Positions 1-7,216 of a stretch of 11,052 bases of DNA are shown in pieces (within the stretch, counting starts at the first letter, position 1; each line of letters opens with the position of its first letter). Source of the DNA: CAZUGH01 sp964619785 (GTDB lineage: Bacteria; Bacillota; Clostridia; Lachnospirales; Lachnospiraceae). The stretch covers positions 1-11,052 of the forward strand of contig CAZUGH010000063.1 of assembly GCA_964619785.1 (NCBI GenBank), read 5' to 3'. The notes under the pieces were generated by a model. The model was given only the letters and a program-made list of their open reading frames with translations, did no database searches and had not been told where the DNA came from. The position numbers and the translations under genes were made by a program.

Positions 1-28
1 CGCATAATTACAGGGCTACAGGGATTTT

Positions 29-448
29 TCACCCACAACTATCCCCGAAGAGCCATATATTTACCAATTTAAATACATTGTCATTATCTAGTTTAATCGG
101 TACCTTAACTTCGTTACCCTGTTCATCTAGAATATCAGAACCATCATCATTCTCGGCCACAACATCTAACTTGAACGCACTCATCAAATCCATTTCTAGA
201 TTCGTAAGAGAGCTCATACTCTCAATATCTAAGTCCTTGCACAACTGCTCAACTTCAACACCTGTCAAGTTGGCAAGGAATGTCATCGCATCCTTCACGC
301 CAAGAGATAAAGCTCCCTTTTTGTACTTGATATTAGTCACATAAGCCATTGGCTTCTCGTTCACTGCCATGGATATATCTAAATCAAAGTCATCAAATCC
401 ATTCATTGTTCCCTTGAAATTCACCGCCAGCTTAACTGTCTCATCCAT
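29..448 (-). CDS. Downstream piece of an interrupted exported protein of unknown function
   Basis: This 139-residue open frame is in exactly the same frame as the signal-peptide ORF at 461-727. A single TAA (461-463) and three intervening sense codons before the ATG at 448 separate them. I do not recognise the family. The piece has no signal peptide or membrane helix of its own. It is acidic and alternates short hydrophobic and polar stretches, which suggests a beta-rich extracytoplasmic domain, with an Asp/Glu-rich patch (about residues 98-112, around DDGSDILDEQGNE). The ATG has only a weak GGA three bases upstream, so independent translation looks poor. The natural reading is the C-terminal two thirds of one secreted protein inactivated by a nonsense change. 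Two short genes, or stop readthrough, cannot be excluded. The C-terminus ends at TGA (29-31), and a further in-frame TAA follows a few codons on. Confidence 0.5.
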   Translation of the reverse strand: MDETVKLAVNFKGTMNGFDDFDLDISMAVNEKPMAYVTNIKYKKGALSLGVKDAMTFLANLTGVEVEQLCKDLDIESMSSLTNLEMDLMSAFKLDVVAENDDGSDILDEQGNEVKVPIKLDNDNVFKLVNIWLFGDSCG

Positions 449-460
449 TAATCCAGTTGC

Positions 461-727
461 TTACAACTCTTTCATAAACTTCTCTTGATCCGTAATAAAA
501 TCTGCGAAAATCAACATGGCCACGCCACCAATGTACATCTGCTGGTTCTTTGCCTCAACATTAATTGTCGCATCTACCTTTGCATCCCCTAGATTACTTA
601 GGCTCTGCAGTTTCTGAAAATACGTCGTACTTTCTGCATTACTCTTAGCTACTACTGGTGTTCCTGCCATCATCGTAATGGTAAGCGCAAACACGAGAAG
701 CATTGCAATTTTTCTTTTCATCTTCAT
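461..727 (-). CDS. Signal-peptide piece of an interrupted exported protein
   Basis: This is a short frame whose N-terminus is a clear Sec signal peptide: a basic MKMKRK start, a hydrophobic core LLVFALTITMMAG, then a likely signal-peptidase I site near PVVAKS. The mature part is only about 60 residues before a TAA at 461-463. The frame could begin at 766, but the ATG at 727 is preferred: AAAGGA sits 7 bases upstream, and 766 falls at the predicted transcription start of the promoter at 772-800. ATG 730 is an equally placed alternative. Reading through the TAA continues directly into the 139-residue frame downstream, giving a secreted protein of about 230 residues. I infer one gene with a nonsense mutation. 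The family is unknown; a surface or secreted substrate-binding role is only a guess. Confidence 0.55.
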   Translation of the reverse strand: MKMKRKIAMLLVFALTITMMAGTPVVAKSNAESTTYFQKLQSLSNLGDAKVDATINVEAKNQQMYIGGVAMLIFADFITDQEKFMKEL

Positions 728-771
728 CATATCATCCTTTCGTTTGTTAGATTGTAAGTTTACCATCTGTC

Positions 772-800
772 ATTATACCCGTATTTTCGACATTTTTCTA
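772..800 (-). promoter_or_regulatory. Sigma-A-type promoter for the exported protein gene
   Basis: On the minus strand a perfect -10 box TATAAT (777-772) is preceded by a 17-base spacer and a -35 box TAGAAA (800-795, four of six matches to TTGACA). Transcription would start near 765, about 38 bases before the ATG at 727. It lies just past the cysS stop, so the exported-protein gene can be transcribed independently of cysS. Confidence 0.6.
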
Positions 801-817
801 GGAAAATCATTAAAAAT

Positions 818-2239
818 CTATACGAGTTCCCATATCGTTCCTTCTCGGGTGTCCTTAATCGCAACGCCCTTGGCAAGCAATTCATCACGAATTGCATCTG
901 CCGTCTGAAAGTCTTTTGCCTTTTTTGCTTCTTTGCGCTCTTCAATCTTCGCTAATACATATGTCTCTAAATCTGCGTCAACCGCCTTTGTTCCCAGCGC
1001 TTTCGCAGCTTCTACTAAATTCAATGCCAACACCTGGTCCAAGTCATTCAATAGATATACCTTCGTAGCGTCATTGGTGTCCGCTTTCAATACATCATAG
1101 AGAACGGAGATTCCCAGTGAAGTATTGATGTCATTGCCCATGCCATCTTCGAATTTCTTCTGAAACTCAGCAACGACCGCCTCGTCCACTGACTCAGTAG
1201 AATCTATTTCAAGTCCCGCGATTCTCTTTATCAGTTTATCATAGGCATTCACCGCATTGTCTAGTGCATCATAGGAAAACATCAATGGTTTCCGGTAATG
1301 AGACTGTAGGCAGAAGAAACGATAAACCACAGGATTATATCCCTTCTCTTCTAATAGCGATACTGTCAAGAAATCCCCCTTGGACTTGCTCATTTTCCCT
1401 GTCGCATCATTAAGATGAAGTACGTGGAACCAGTAATTACACCACTTATGTCCGAGATATGCCTCGCTCTGCGCAATCTCGTTTGTATGATGTGGAAATG
1501 CATTGTCAATTCCGCCACAATGGATATCGAGTTTACCACCAAGGTGCTTAATGCTAATGCTAGAGCACTCGATATGCCAACCAGGATAACCAACGCCCCA
1601 TGGACTCTCCCACTTTAGCTCCTGGTCATCAAACTTAGACTTCGTAAACCAAAGAACGAAATCCGCCTTATTTCTCTTGTTCTCATCTTCTTCGACGCCC
1701 TCACGAACTCCGACATTTAAATCTTCTTCATTCTGATTATTGAAAACGTAATATTCATCAAGCTTTGACGTGTCAAAATAAATATTACCACCCGCTTCAT
1801 ATGCATATCCCTTCTCCATCAGAGAAGCCACCATATGAATGAAATCATCAACACAGTTCGTCGCTGGTTCTACAACGTCAGGTGTCTTAATATTAAGCTT
1901 TTTACAATCCTCGAAAAAAGCATCGGTATAGAACTTAGCAATCTCCATCACCGACTTATGCTCACGTTTCGCACCCTTGAGCATCTTATCCTCACCTGTG
2001 TCAGCGTCACTTGATAAGTGCCCAACATCCGTGATATTCATCACTCGCTTCACATCATAACCCGCATATCGCATGTATCTCTCGAGCACATCTTCCATAA
2101 TATAACTTCTAAGATTTCCGATATGGGCAAAATGATACACCGTAGGTCCACATGTATACATGGCAATCTTGCCAGGTTCATTGGGAACGAATTCTTCTAT
2201 ATTTCTTGTAAGAGTATTATATAGGTTTAATTTAAGCAT
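818..2239 (-). CDS. cysS: Cysteinyl-tRNA synthetase
   Basis: This class I aminoacyl-tRNA synthetase charges tRNA-Cys with cysteine in the cytoplasm and is essential for translation. The 473-residue length is typical. Numbered from the ATG at 2239, the signatures are the HIGN form of the HIGH motif (about 39-42), the KMSKS loop (about 282-286), and the zinc ligands expected for this family: Cys30 in YTCGPTVY, Cys225 in GWHIECSS, and His250 plus Glu254 in FPHHTNE. The C-terminal part has the helical anticodon-binding (DALR-like) domain and the usual basic tail ending in TIWELV. A TTG at 2248 is also in frame, but GAAAGG (2254-2249) is 9 bases from the ATG at 2239 and overlaps too closely with the TTG, so I chose the ATG. 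The gene lies about 47 bases downstream of the transglutaminase-like gene and may be partly co-transcribed with it. Confidence 0.97.
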   Translation of the reverse strand: MLKLNLYNTLTRNIEEFVPNEPGKIAMYTCGPTVYHFAHIGNLRSYIMEDVLERYMRYAGYDVKRVMNITDVGHLSSDADTGEDKMLKGAKREHKSVMEIAKFYTDAFFEDCKKLNIKTPDVVEPATNCVDDFIHMVASLMEKGYAYEAGGNIYFDTSKLDEYYVFNNQNEEDLNVGVREGVEEDENKRNKADFVLWFTKSKFDDQELKWESPWGVGYPGWHIECSSISIKHLGGKLDIHCGGIDNAFPHHTNEIAQSEAYLGHKWCNYWFHVLHLNDATGKMSKSKGDFLTVSLLEEKGYNPVVYRFFCLQSHYRKPLMFSYDALDNAVNAYDKLIKRIAGLEIDSTESVDEAVVAEFQKKFEDGMGNDINTSLGISVLYDVLKADTNDATKVYLLNDLDQVLALNLVEAAKALGTKAVDADLETYVLAKIEERKEAKKAKDFQTADAIRDELLAKGVAIKDTREGTIWELV

Positions 2240-2271
2240 AATTAACAACCTTTCTGTCTGAAATTTTTCTT

Positions 2272-2300
2272 AGTATAACACAAAAATTAGATTCCATAAA
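2272..2300 (-). promoter_or_regulatory. Possible weak promoter for cysS
   Basis: On the minus strand TATACT (2277-2272, five of six matches to TATAAT) lies 17 bases downstream of a poor -35 TTTATG (2300-2295, three of six matches). It overlaps the end of the transglutaminase-like gene and would give a leader of about 26 bases before the cysS ATG. This leaves no room for a T-box leader. Read-through from the upstream operon is an equally good explanation for cysS expression. Confidence 0.35.
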
Positions 2301-4854
2301 CATATCGAATGAAAATTCTTCGAATAAACGGCATTTTCTTGTATAGTCTTCGAACAATCAACTTGCGGCTCTGGGAAAATGCTTTCTGTTCCTGTGCTTC
2401 CATCTCATCTCCACCGAATTGTGCCTTGAGTAGATTCGTTACAAATGGCTCAACGACTTCACTTTCAAGTCCTGTCACCACTGCCAATTGTTCGATGTAA
2501 TCCGCACTTGACTGATCCTTAAATGTCACTTGATAATAACGAAGGAATGGCACAATATGCAAGTAGCTACGAATGATTCGATTTCGTCGATTTGACCCAA
2601 TCATTCCACGATTGTATAACATCTTACGAAGCATATATTGACCTTGAATCAATAAAACTGCTGCCAATACATACAACACAATCTTCCATACTAATGGAAG
2701 CTTTCGACTCGATGCTCCGTCTGCTGACACAGCGGCACCCGTTGCAGAACTTCCTTCCTCTTTGATGTCATCAAAGTCCATCTCTTCCTCTTCGCTACTA
2801 CCTGTTTCTTCGGAGTCAGATTGTGTCTCCTCCTCTTGAGGCGTGTCCTCCTCAGGCTCTTGGGTCGCCACCGCCATCGGATCTTCACTTTCCTGCTCCT
2901 GTGGTTCTTCTGTCTCTTGTGGCTCTATTGTCATCTCCGGTTCCGCTTGTTCTGGCTCCTCCTTCTCCTCTGGCGCCAGCCCTGCAGATTCATTATTTAT
3001 CATACCTGGTGTCACCTCAACAGGCACCCAGCCAAAGTCATCACGGAAAATCTCGACCCATGCATGCGCATTATTATCCTTAACTCGTACCAGATTCTTC
3101 GTTCTCTCCTTCAGCGTCACTTCCACACCTTCCACATATCGTGCTGGAATACCCATGCTGCGGAATAACATAACTGCTGTTGAAGCAAAATGAACGCAAT
3201 AACCTTTTTTATTCGTTTTCATGAAATAGATGATGGAATCCTCACCCTCTGGAGTCTCACCTGGCGTAGTCGAATATGTGGCATGACTTGTCATATATTT
3301 CTGCACATTGGTTATCGCCTCATTTACCGTCATGCTCGTTGTACTATATCCTTCTGGAAGATCCGAGATTTCCCTATTGTCCTTCACATAAAATGGCACA
3401 CTAGATCTACCATAATTCCAGAAAAAATCGTCGAATAACTGAACATACTTTTTATCCACACTGAGATAATGGCTTCGCACATAACTCCGGATTGACTCGC
3501 TTAAAGAACGCTCTTCACCCTCTCTGATATAGGTTGAACGAAATTTCTCATAAGCCGCATAATTCTGGGAAATCAAGAAATTCGCAAGAAATGGATAGTA
3601 AGTCACTTCATATAACGAATCCGAATCAAAATTCAGCTTACCACTATCCTCATATTTATATTTACTTCTTGAATAATAAGGTAAAACACGGTTGCCCGAG
3701 CCTAGTCCTACATTACGAATTGACATCTTACTCTCTGGCGACACTGCACGACCAGTAGCATCAAAATTGGTACCCGATGACACTTGCGTCGTATTATAGT
3801 AATTATCTGTAAATTCAAGCAGCTTCTTATGCCAGTTATCCATCAAGTCATTCATCGCATCCAGATAATCCGTTGATTCCTGTCTTGCCATCGCATCTGT
3901 CGCATCAAATTTTTTCCAATAATTATCTGTAAATTTATCACCCACATAACCCTTCAGATAAACATTACCTTCGAGTCCATCATTTGATTGAATATCCAAA
4001 ATCGTCTCACCTGAATAATCCACACCATTTCGATTACCCACCGAACCATAATCAATCGCATCACTACCAAAATTAGCTTTCATCCAAGAAGTCAATTCAT
4101 CTGGTCCAAAGGATTCCATATCTTCAAATACCTGTTTGATACGCGACAAACTCTTATGATCTGCGGCATATTTCCCTGGTGACACAACTAGAAAACTCAC
4201 AATAGCACAAACCACCACGGCAACAATCAGAATTCCTTCAACTTTATACTGAACCAACGCCGACACTTGCGAATCCCGCCGATGACTGCTTCCTATAATT
4301 GCCACAGCAACAAGAATATACCCTAGCATATGTCCGTAGAAGATAACCTCTCCCAAAACAATTGGTGCCAGAATAAATGGTAAAGTGCACGCTAGGAAAA
4401 TCCACGCGCAACGTTTGTGATAAAATCGAAAACTAATAATTGCTATCAAAAGCACACCAAGCATCGTAAGAAATATCGTATTACAATACTCTTCTGACAA
4501 GTCTCTACTATTTGAAATATAAGATATCAGCTCCGTCTTGACGCCTGTATAATTGATGAAAATCTTTAGCGCATGATTGATTGTATACTGTGCGCCCTTC
4601 ACAACAGCCGTAAAAAAGCGCATGAAAACAACAACCTCCAGCACAAAAACAGCCATCAAGCCCATCCATCGTCCTCCTGGCATCTGGTCCAGGTAACGGT
4701 AGACAATCATCAGGCCATAGCTTGCCAGAAAAAAAATAAGAGCCATATTTCCCCCGTCAATACGCAACTCCATCTGTGCACCAAACCCTGCCATCGCGCA
4801 GTATACCCCTGCGAAAATCAATAACGGTTGGAGCCAGAATAATATCTTCTTCAT
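2287..4854 (-). CDS. Membrane transglutaminase-like (TgpA-type) protein
   Basis: This 855-residue integral membrane protein belongs to the transglutaminase-core superfamily, in the architecture of TgpA and related proteins. About seven hydrophobic helices lie in residues 4-224. A large extracytoplasmic region follows, with the transglutaminase-like core at about 505-617. The catalytic Cys553 is in KKGYCVHFAS and His597 in NNAHAWVEIF; the third triad position in WVPVEVTPG is Glu613 where many relatives have Asp. Residues 628-702 form a very acidic, Pro/Glu/Ser-rich low-complexity linker. One further helix (about 719-738) and a basic cytoplasmic tail close the protein. The start has GAGGAG upstream, overlapping the DUF58 stop three bases away, so the two genes are translationally close. 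With MoxR and DUF58 partners, a role in processing or cross-linking envelope proteins is plausible; the substrate is unknown. Confidence 0.9.
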   Translation of the reverse strand: MKKILFWLQPLLIFAGVYCAMAGFGAQMELRIDGGNMALIFFLASYGLMIVYRYLDQMPGGRWMGLMAVFVLEVVVFMRFFTAVVKGAQYTINHALKIFINYTGVKTELISYISNSRDLSEEYCNTIFLTMLGVLLIAIISFRFYHKRCAWIFLACTLPFILAPIVLGEVIFYGHMLGYILVAVAIIGSSHRRDSQVSALVQYKVEGILIVAVVVCAIVSFLVVSPGKYAADHKSLSRIKQVFEDMESFGPDELTSWMKANFGSDAIDYGSVGNRNGVDYSGETILDIQSNDGLEGNVYLKGYVGDKFTDNYWKKFDATDAMARQESTDYLDAMNDLMDNWHKKLLEFTDNYYNTTQVSSGTNFDATGRAVSPESKMSIRNVGLGSGNRVLPYYSRSKYKYEDSGKLNFDSDSLYEVTYYPFLANFLISQNYAAYEKFRSTYIREGEERSLSESIRSYVRSHYLSVDKKYVQLFDDFFWNYGRSSVPFYVKDNREISDLPEGYSTTSMTVNEAITNVQKYMTSHATYSTTPGETPEGEDSIIYFMKTNKKGYCVHFASTAVMLFRSMGIPARYVEGVEVTLKERTKNLVRVKDNNAHAWVEIFRDDFGWVPVEVTPGMINNESAGLAPEEKEEPEQAEPEMTIEPQETEEPQEQESEDPMAVATQEPEEDTPQEEETQSDSEETGSSEEEEMDFDDIKEEGSSATGAAVSADGASSRKLPLVWKIVLYVLAAVLLIQGQYMLRKMLYNRGMIGSNRRNRIIRSYLHIVPFLRYYQVTFKDQSSADYIEQLAVVTGLESEVVEPFVTNLLKAQFGGDEMEAQEQKAFSQSRKLIVRRLYKKMPFIRRIFIRYVYGI

Positions 4855-4857
4855 GTG

Positions 4858-5967
4858 CTACTCCTCCTTCAGGTTCATCATCTGCAACCTACGCACGTGA
4901 AGATCCCGTCCCTCAACTTGACACGCGTCGTTCACGGTCAGATAAAGGCCCGACTCAACAGGCTTTTTGTCATCCCACACCTCATATGCATGATGCAACT
5001 GATGACTATCGTCCGTAATCTTCGCCTTAAACATCTCCTGCAATGTCCACAAAAGCTCTTCTTCTCTCTTAACCATCTCTTCGCGAATCACGTCCTCATT
5101 GGCGTCATACCAGACAAATCGCTGCGGCAATTCATTTTCCAAAAGCTCCATCGAAATCGAATAGATTCCCTGAACGAGAATTGACACCAATTTCTCTTTA
5201 TCATGGTCAATCCTGCTAAGTGAAAAATCCACAAAAATTACAGTCGCATTCGCCAATGGCAAACTATACTCCTTCACCATCAAAGTCTGCTTCTTATAGC
5301 TGAGTTTCCAGTGAATCCGCTGAATTTTGTCACCATCTTCGTATTCGCGAATATCGAAAATCTCAGATGCGTCCTCGCCCTTCTTATAAGGAGAATACTT
5401 GTCAGAATCACCCGCATCGTCTCCCACTAAACAATCTTTCTCAAGGAAAATCTCCTTCATCGGCGGCAACACGAGTACATCCCCTCCATCTTGCTTCTTC
5501 ATAAGCTTCCAGGAGAAAATATTGAGATAGTCATAAATCTTAATCTTATTAATGGTAAGTTCCACATCTCCTACCGAGTGAATTGGTATCACTAATTCCT
5601 TCGTCTGCTTCTGCTGACAATCTGCCGAAAAGTGAAGCCTTCGCTTGCCCTTCTCCCCGGAAAAAGCATTTTCATAGCTAAGGAAAATCGTCCCGCGAAG
5701 CAATGGAAGCCAGCTACTCGTATTCTCTACTGTAACCAATAGAACAATCTCACCAGTACCCATAAGAGACTTTTTCTCAACCACCGGTGACTTCGTCTCA
5801 ACCTCAACATAGACACTTTTGCGAATCAGTATCAACAAAATAAACATAATAATAGGAAGAAACAGTGCCATAAGCAGAATCTGCAGTGATGCAAATTCCA
5901 GATAAAACACAGCGTATCCGCCTAGTGAAACCAGGAGAATTAGGTATATGACAACTCCAACACTCAT
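4858..5967 (-). CDS. DUF58 membrane protein with von Willebrand A-like motif
   Basis: This 369-residue protein has two adjacent N-terminal transmembrane helices (about 5-22 and 27-48) followed by a soluble part. The DUF58 signature is clear at about 203-235, with FDIREYEDGDKIQRIHWKLS and a following KEYS. Downstream, VDFSLSR (Asp247, Ser249, Ser251) is a DxSxS motif like the metal-ion-dependent adhesion site of vWA domains, as expected for this family. DUF58 proteins are regularly encoded next to MoxR ATPases and are thought to act with them in metal insertion, folding or complex assembly at the membrane; the exact job here is unknown. The gene begins 6 bases after the moxR stop, and GGGTGA overlapping that stop serves as ribosome binding site. 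It ends 3 bases before the transglutaminase-like gene, so all three should be one transcript. Confidence 0.92.
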   Translation of the reverse strand: MSVGVVIYLILLVSLGGYAVFYLEFASLQILLMALFLPIIMFILLILIRKSVYVEVETKSPVVEKKSLMGTGEIVLLVTVENTSSWLPLLRGTIFLSYENAFSGEKGKRRLHFSADCQQKQTKELVIPIHSVGDVELTINKIKIYDYLNIFSWKLMKKQDGGDVLVLPPMKEIFLEKDCLVGDDAGDSDKYSPYKKGEDASEIFDIREYEDGDKIQRIHWKLSYKKQTLMVKEYSLPLANATVIFVDFSLSRIDHDKEKLVSILVQGIYSISMELLENELPQRFVWYDANEDVIREEMVKREEELLWTLQEMFKAKITDDSHQLHHAYEVWDDKKPVESGLYLTVNDACQVEGRDLHVRRLQMMNLKEE

Positions 5968-5973
5968 ACTTTA

Positions 5974-6933
5974 TCACCCAATGGATTTAATCTTTGGTGC
6001 ATCCACCTTTCTCACAATCTCTTGAATCACATCTTCATTAGTCACGTGACTCATTCTCGCTTTGCCATTCACGATGATACGATGACTTAATACTGCGCCT
6101 GCCACCGCTTGCACATCCTCAGGCAATACATACGTACGTCCTTTGATATAAGCCATCGCACGAGACATATCCATCAGTGCCAATGTACCACGAGGACTGA
6201 CGCCTAACGTAATCAGCGAATGTTCTCTTGTTCCATTCACAATCTGTGACATATACTCTAGGATTCGATCGTCAACAAATACCTGACGAATCTCTTCTTG
6301 CATTTTCAACACTTCGCTCTTCGACACAATCTCTTGAACACGATCCATCGGATTGGCGTCCTGTCTCTCCTTAATAAGACGAATCTCCTCTTCCATCGTT
6401 GGATATCCCATCGAGATACGAATCATAAAACGGTCAAGCTGTGACTCAGGTAACATCTGTGTTCCCGCTGAACCAACTGGATTCTGTGTCGCAACAACCA
6501 CAAATGGATTTGGCAATTTTCTCGTCACACCATCCACCGTCACCTGGCCTTCTTCCATAACCTCAAGCAGTGCAGCCTGTGTCTTAGTGGAAGTACGGTT
6601 AATCTCATCCGCCAATAAAATATTACATACAATAGCGCCGGGCTTGTACTGATACTCCCCATCGCTTCCTATTACATTGAATCCAACCACATCACTAGGC
6701 AATACATCTGGTGTGAACTGCATTCTTCTCTCGGTCAGCTCCATCGCTTTGGAAAAAGCAAGTGCCAATGTCGTCTTGCCCACACCTGGTATATCTTCTA
6801 TAAGAATGTGTCCCTTCGCCAAAATTGCTGTCATAACTAACTCAATTGCTTCATCTTTACCCCGAATAACCTTTTTCACTTCCGCCATAACCTGACGAAT
6901 CTGTTTACTAGTACTTATAATCTCTTTTTCCAA
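5974..6933 (-). CDS. MoxR-family AAA+ ATPase
   Basis: This is a cytoplasmic AAA+ ATPase of the MoxR group (AAA_3), proposed to act as a chaperone for partner proteins with vWA-like domains. Numbered from the TTG start (319 residues), Walker A is DIPGVGKTT (about 47-55), Walker B ILLADEINR (105-113), sensor 1 VATQNP (147-152), the arginine-finger region ESQLDRF (163-169), and sensor 2 GVSPRG (244-249), followed by the C-terminal lid helices. All key residues are present. An ATG at 6975 would add 14 residues, MILFVLFRF onward, but it lacks a ribosome binding site and sits about 2 bases from the predicted transcript start. The TTG has AAGGGAG 7 bases upstream, so I chose it. It heads the cluster with DUF58 and the transglutaminase-like gene, which supports a joint envelope role. 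Confidence 0.95.
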   Translation of the reverse strand: MEKEIISTSKQIRQVMAEVKKVIRGKDEAIELVMTAILAKGHILIEDIPGVGKTTLALAFSKAMELTERRMQFTPDVLPSDVVGFNVIGSDGEYQYKPGAIVCNILLADEINRTSTKTQAALLEVMEEGQVTVDGVTRKLPNPFVVVATQNPVGSAGTQMLPESQLDRFMIRISMGYPTMEEEIRLIKERQDANPMDRVQEIVSKSEVLKMQEEIRQVFVDDRILEYMSQIVNGTREHSLITLGVSPRGTLALMDMSRAMAYIKGRTYVLPEDVQAVAGAVLSHRIIVNGKARMSHVTNEDVIQEIVRKVDAPKIKSIG

Positions 6934-6940
6934 AGTGATT

Positions 6941-6947
6941 CTCCCTT
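6941..6947 (-). promoter_or_regulatory. Ribosome binding site deciding the moxR TTG start
   Basis: AAGGGAG on the minus strand lies 7 bases before the TTG at 6933. No comparable site precedes the ATG at 6975, and translation from there would be almost leaderless given the promoter at 6984-7012. Confidence 0.7.
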
Positions 6948-6983
6948 CAAATCGGAATAATACGAATAAAATCATACAAATAT

Positions 6984-7012
6984 ATCATATCACGAGCCCC
7001 CACCCAGTGCAA
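6984..7012 (-). promoter_or_regulatory. Promoter of the moxR-DUF58-transglutaminase operon
   Basis: On the minus strand TTGCAC (7012-7007) and TATGAT (6989-6984) are separated by exactly 17 bases and closely match the vegetative consensus. Transcription would begin near 6977, giving a leader of about 44 bases to the TTG at 6933. A Rex-like palindrome (7016-7033) lies only 3 bases upstream of the -35 box. Confidence 0.65.
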
Positions 7013-7015
7013 TGA

Positions 7016-7033
7016 TTGACAACTTATTAACAA
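7016..7033. promoter_or_regulatory. Possible second Rex-like operator
   Basis: TTGACAACTTATTAACAA matches the Rex consensus TTGTTAA-N4-TTAACAA at 12 of 14 defined positions; the right half TTAACAA is perfect. It sits beside the moxR -35 box and about 72 bases upstream of the adhE -35 box, so it could influence either gene. The region is AT-rich, which makes chance matches easier. Confidence 0.4.
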
Positions 7034-7035
7034 TC

Positions 7036-7047
7036 TTTGTGCACAAA
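7036..7047. repeat. Perfect 12-base palindrome TTTGTGCACAAA
   Basis: This is an exact 12-base palindrome in the divergent intergenic region, 3 bases from the Rex-like site at 7016-7033. No regulator can be assigned. It may be part of an operator cluster or a chance palindrome. Confidence 0.4.
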
Positions 7048-7078
7048 TAACAAGAATGAAACAAAATAAAGTTGCTTT

Positions 7079-7098
7079 TTGTTGAACATTTTCCACAA
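7079..7098. repeat. Imperfect 20-base inverted repeat upstream of the adhE -35 box
   Basis: TTGTTGAA, four spacer bases, then TTCCACAA form an 8-base inverted repeat with one mismatch. It ends 6 bases before the adhE -35 box. It resembles a Rex site with an extra base in each arm, so it is a weak operator candidate only. Confidence 0.3.
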
Positions 7099-7104
7099 AA
7101 AAAC

Positions 7105-7133
7105 TTGCATTAGACCAAAATCTGTGCTATAGT
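7105..7133 (+). promoter_or_regulatory. Promoter of adhE
   Basis: TTGCAT (7105-7110), a 17-base spacer and TATAGT (7128-7133) form a good vegetative promoter. Transcription would start near 7140, leaving a leader of about 77 bases that contains the Rex operator. A TTAACAA half-site (7138-7144) overlaps the expected start point. Confidence 0.65.
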
Positions 7134-7157
7134 CTCATTAACAAGCAACCTATCTGT

Positions 7158-7175
7158 TTGTTAAAACTTTAACAG
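7158..7175. promoter_or_regulatory. Rex operator in the adhE leader
   Basis: TTGTTAAAACTTTAACAG matches the clostridial Rex consensus TTGTTAA-N4-TTAACAA at 13 of 14 defined positions. Rex is the NADH/NAD-responsive repressor that commonly controls adhE in Firmicutes; it binds when NADH is low and releases when NADH rises. The site lies about 18-35 bases downstream of the predicted start, so repression would act by blocking initiation or elongation. It is nested in a larger perfect inverted repeat, TATCTGTT (7151-7158) and AACAGATA (7171-7178), which as RNA could also fold into a hairpin. Confidence 0.75.
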
Positions 7176-7216
7176 ATAATATAACAATATCAAACTTTTA
7201 AGGAGGACTTAGGAAA

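Noticed and set aside
1..28. Short repeated CAGGG-type stretch and possible weak hairpin at the left edge
   Set aside because: The stem would be about five pairs with a long loop and no T-tract; too little sequence is present to call a terminator or repeat.
786..805. Possible terminator after cysS (ATTTTC and GAAAAT arms)
   Set aside because: The stem is short, nearly all A-T, and has no following T-run. It overlaps the -35 box of the next promoter, so it is better explained as AT-rich promoter DNA.
2240..2286. T-box or other riboswitch leader before cysS
   Set aside because: The gap is only about 47 bases, far shorter than a T-box, and no specifier or antiterminator structure fits.
2821..3193. 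Three overlapping plus-strand open frames opposite the transglutaminase-like gene
   Set aside because: They are antisense shadows of the low-complexity acidic linker; their Ser/Leu/Pro-rich content follows from that composition, and no ribosome binding site or domain is seen.
7158..7185. Alternative adhE promoter TTGTTA-16-TATAAC
   Set aside because: It overlaps the Rex operator and has a weaker -10 than the 17-spaced promoter at 7105-7133; the resemblance is probably due to the operator sequence.
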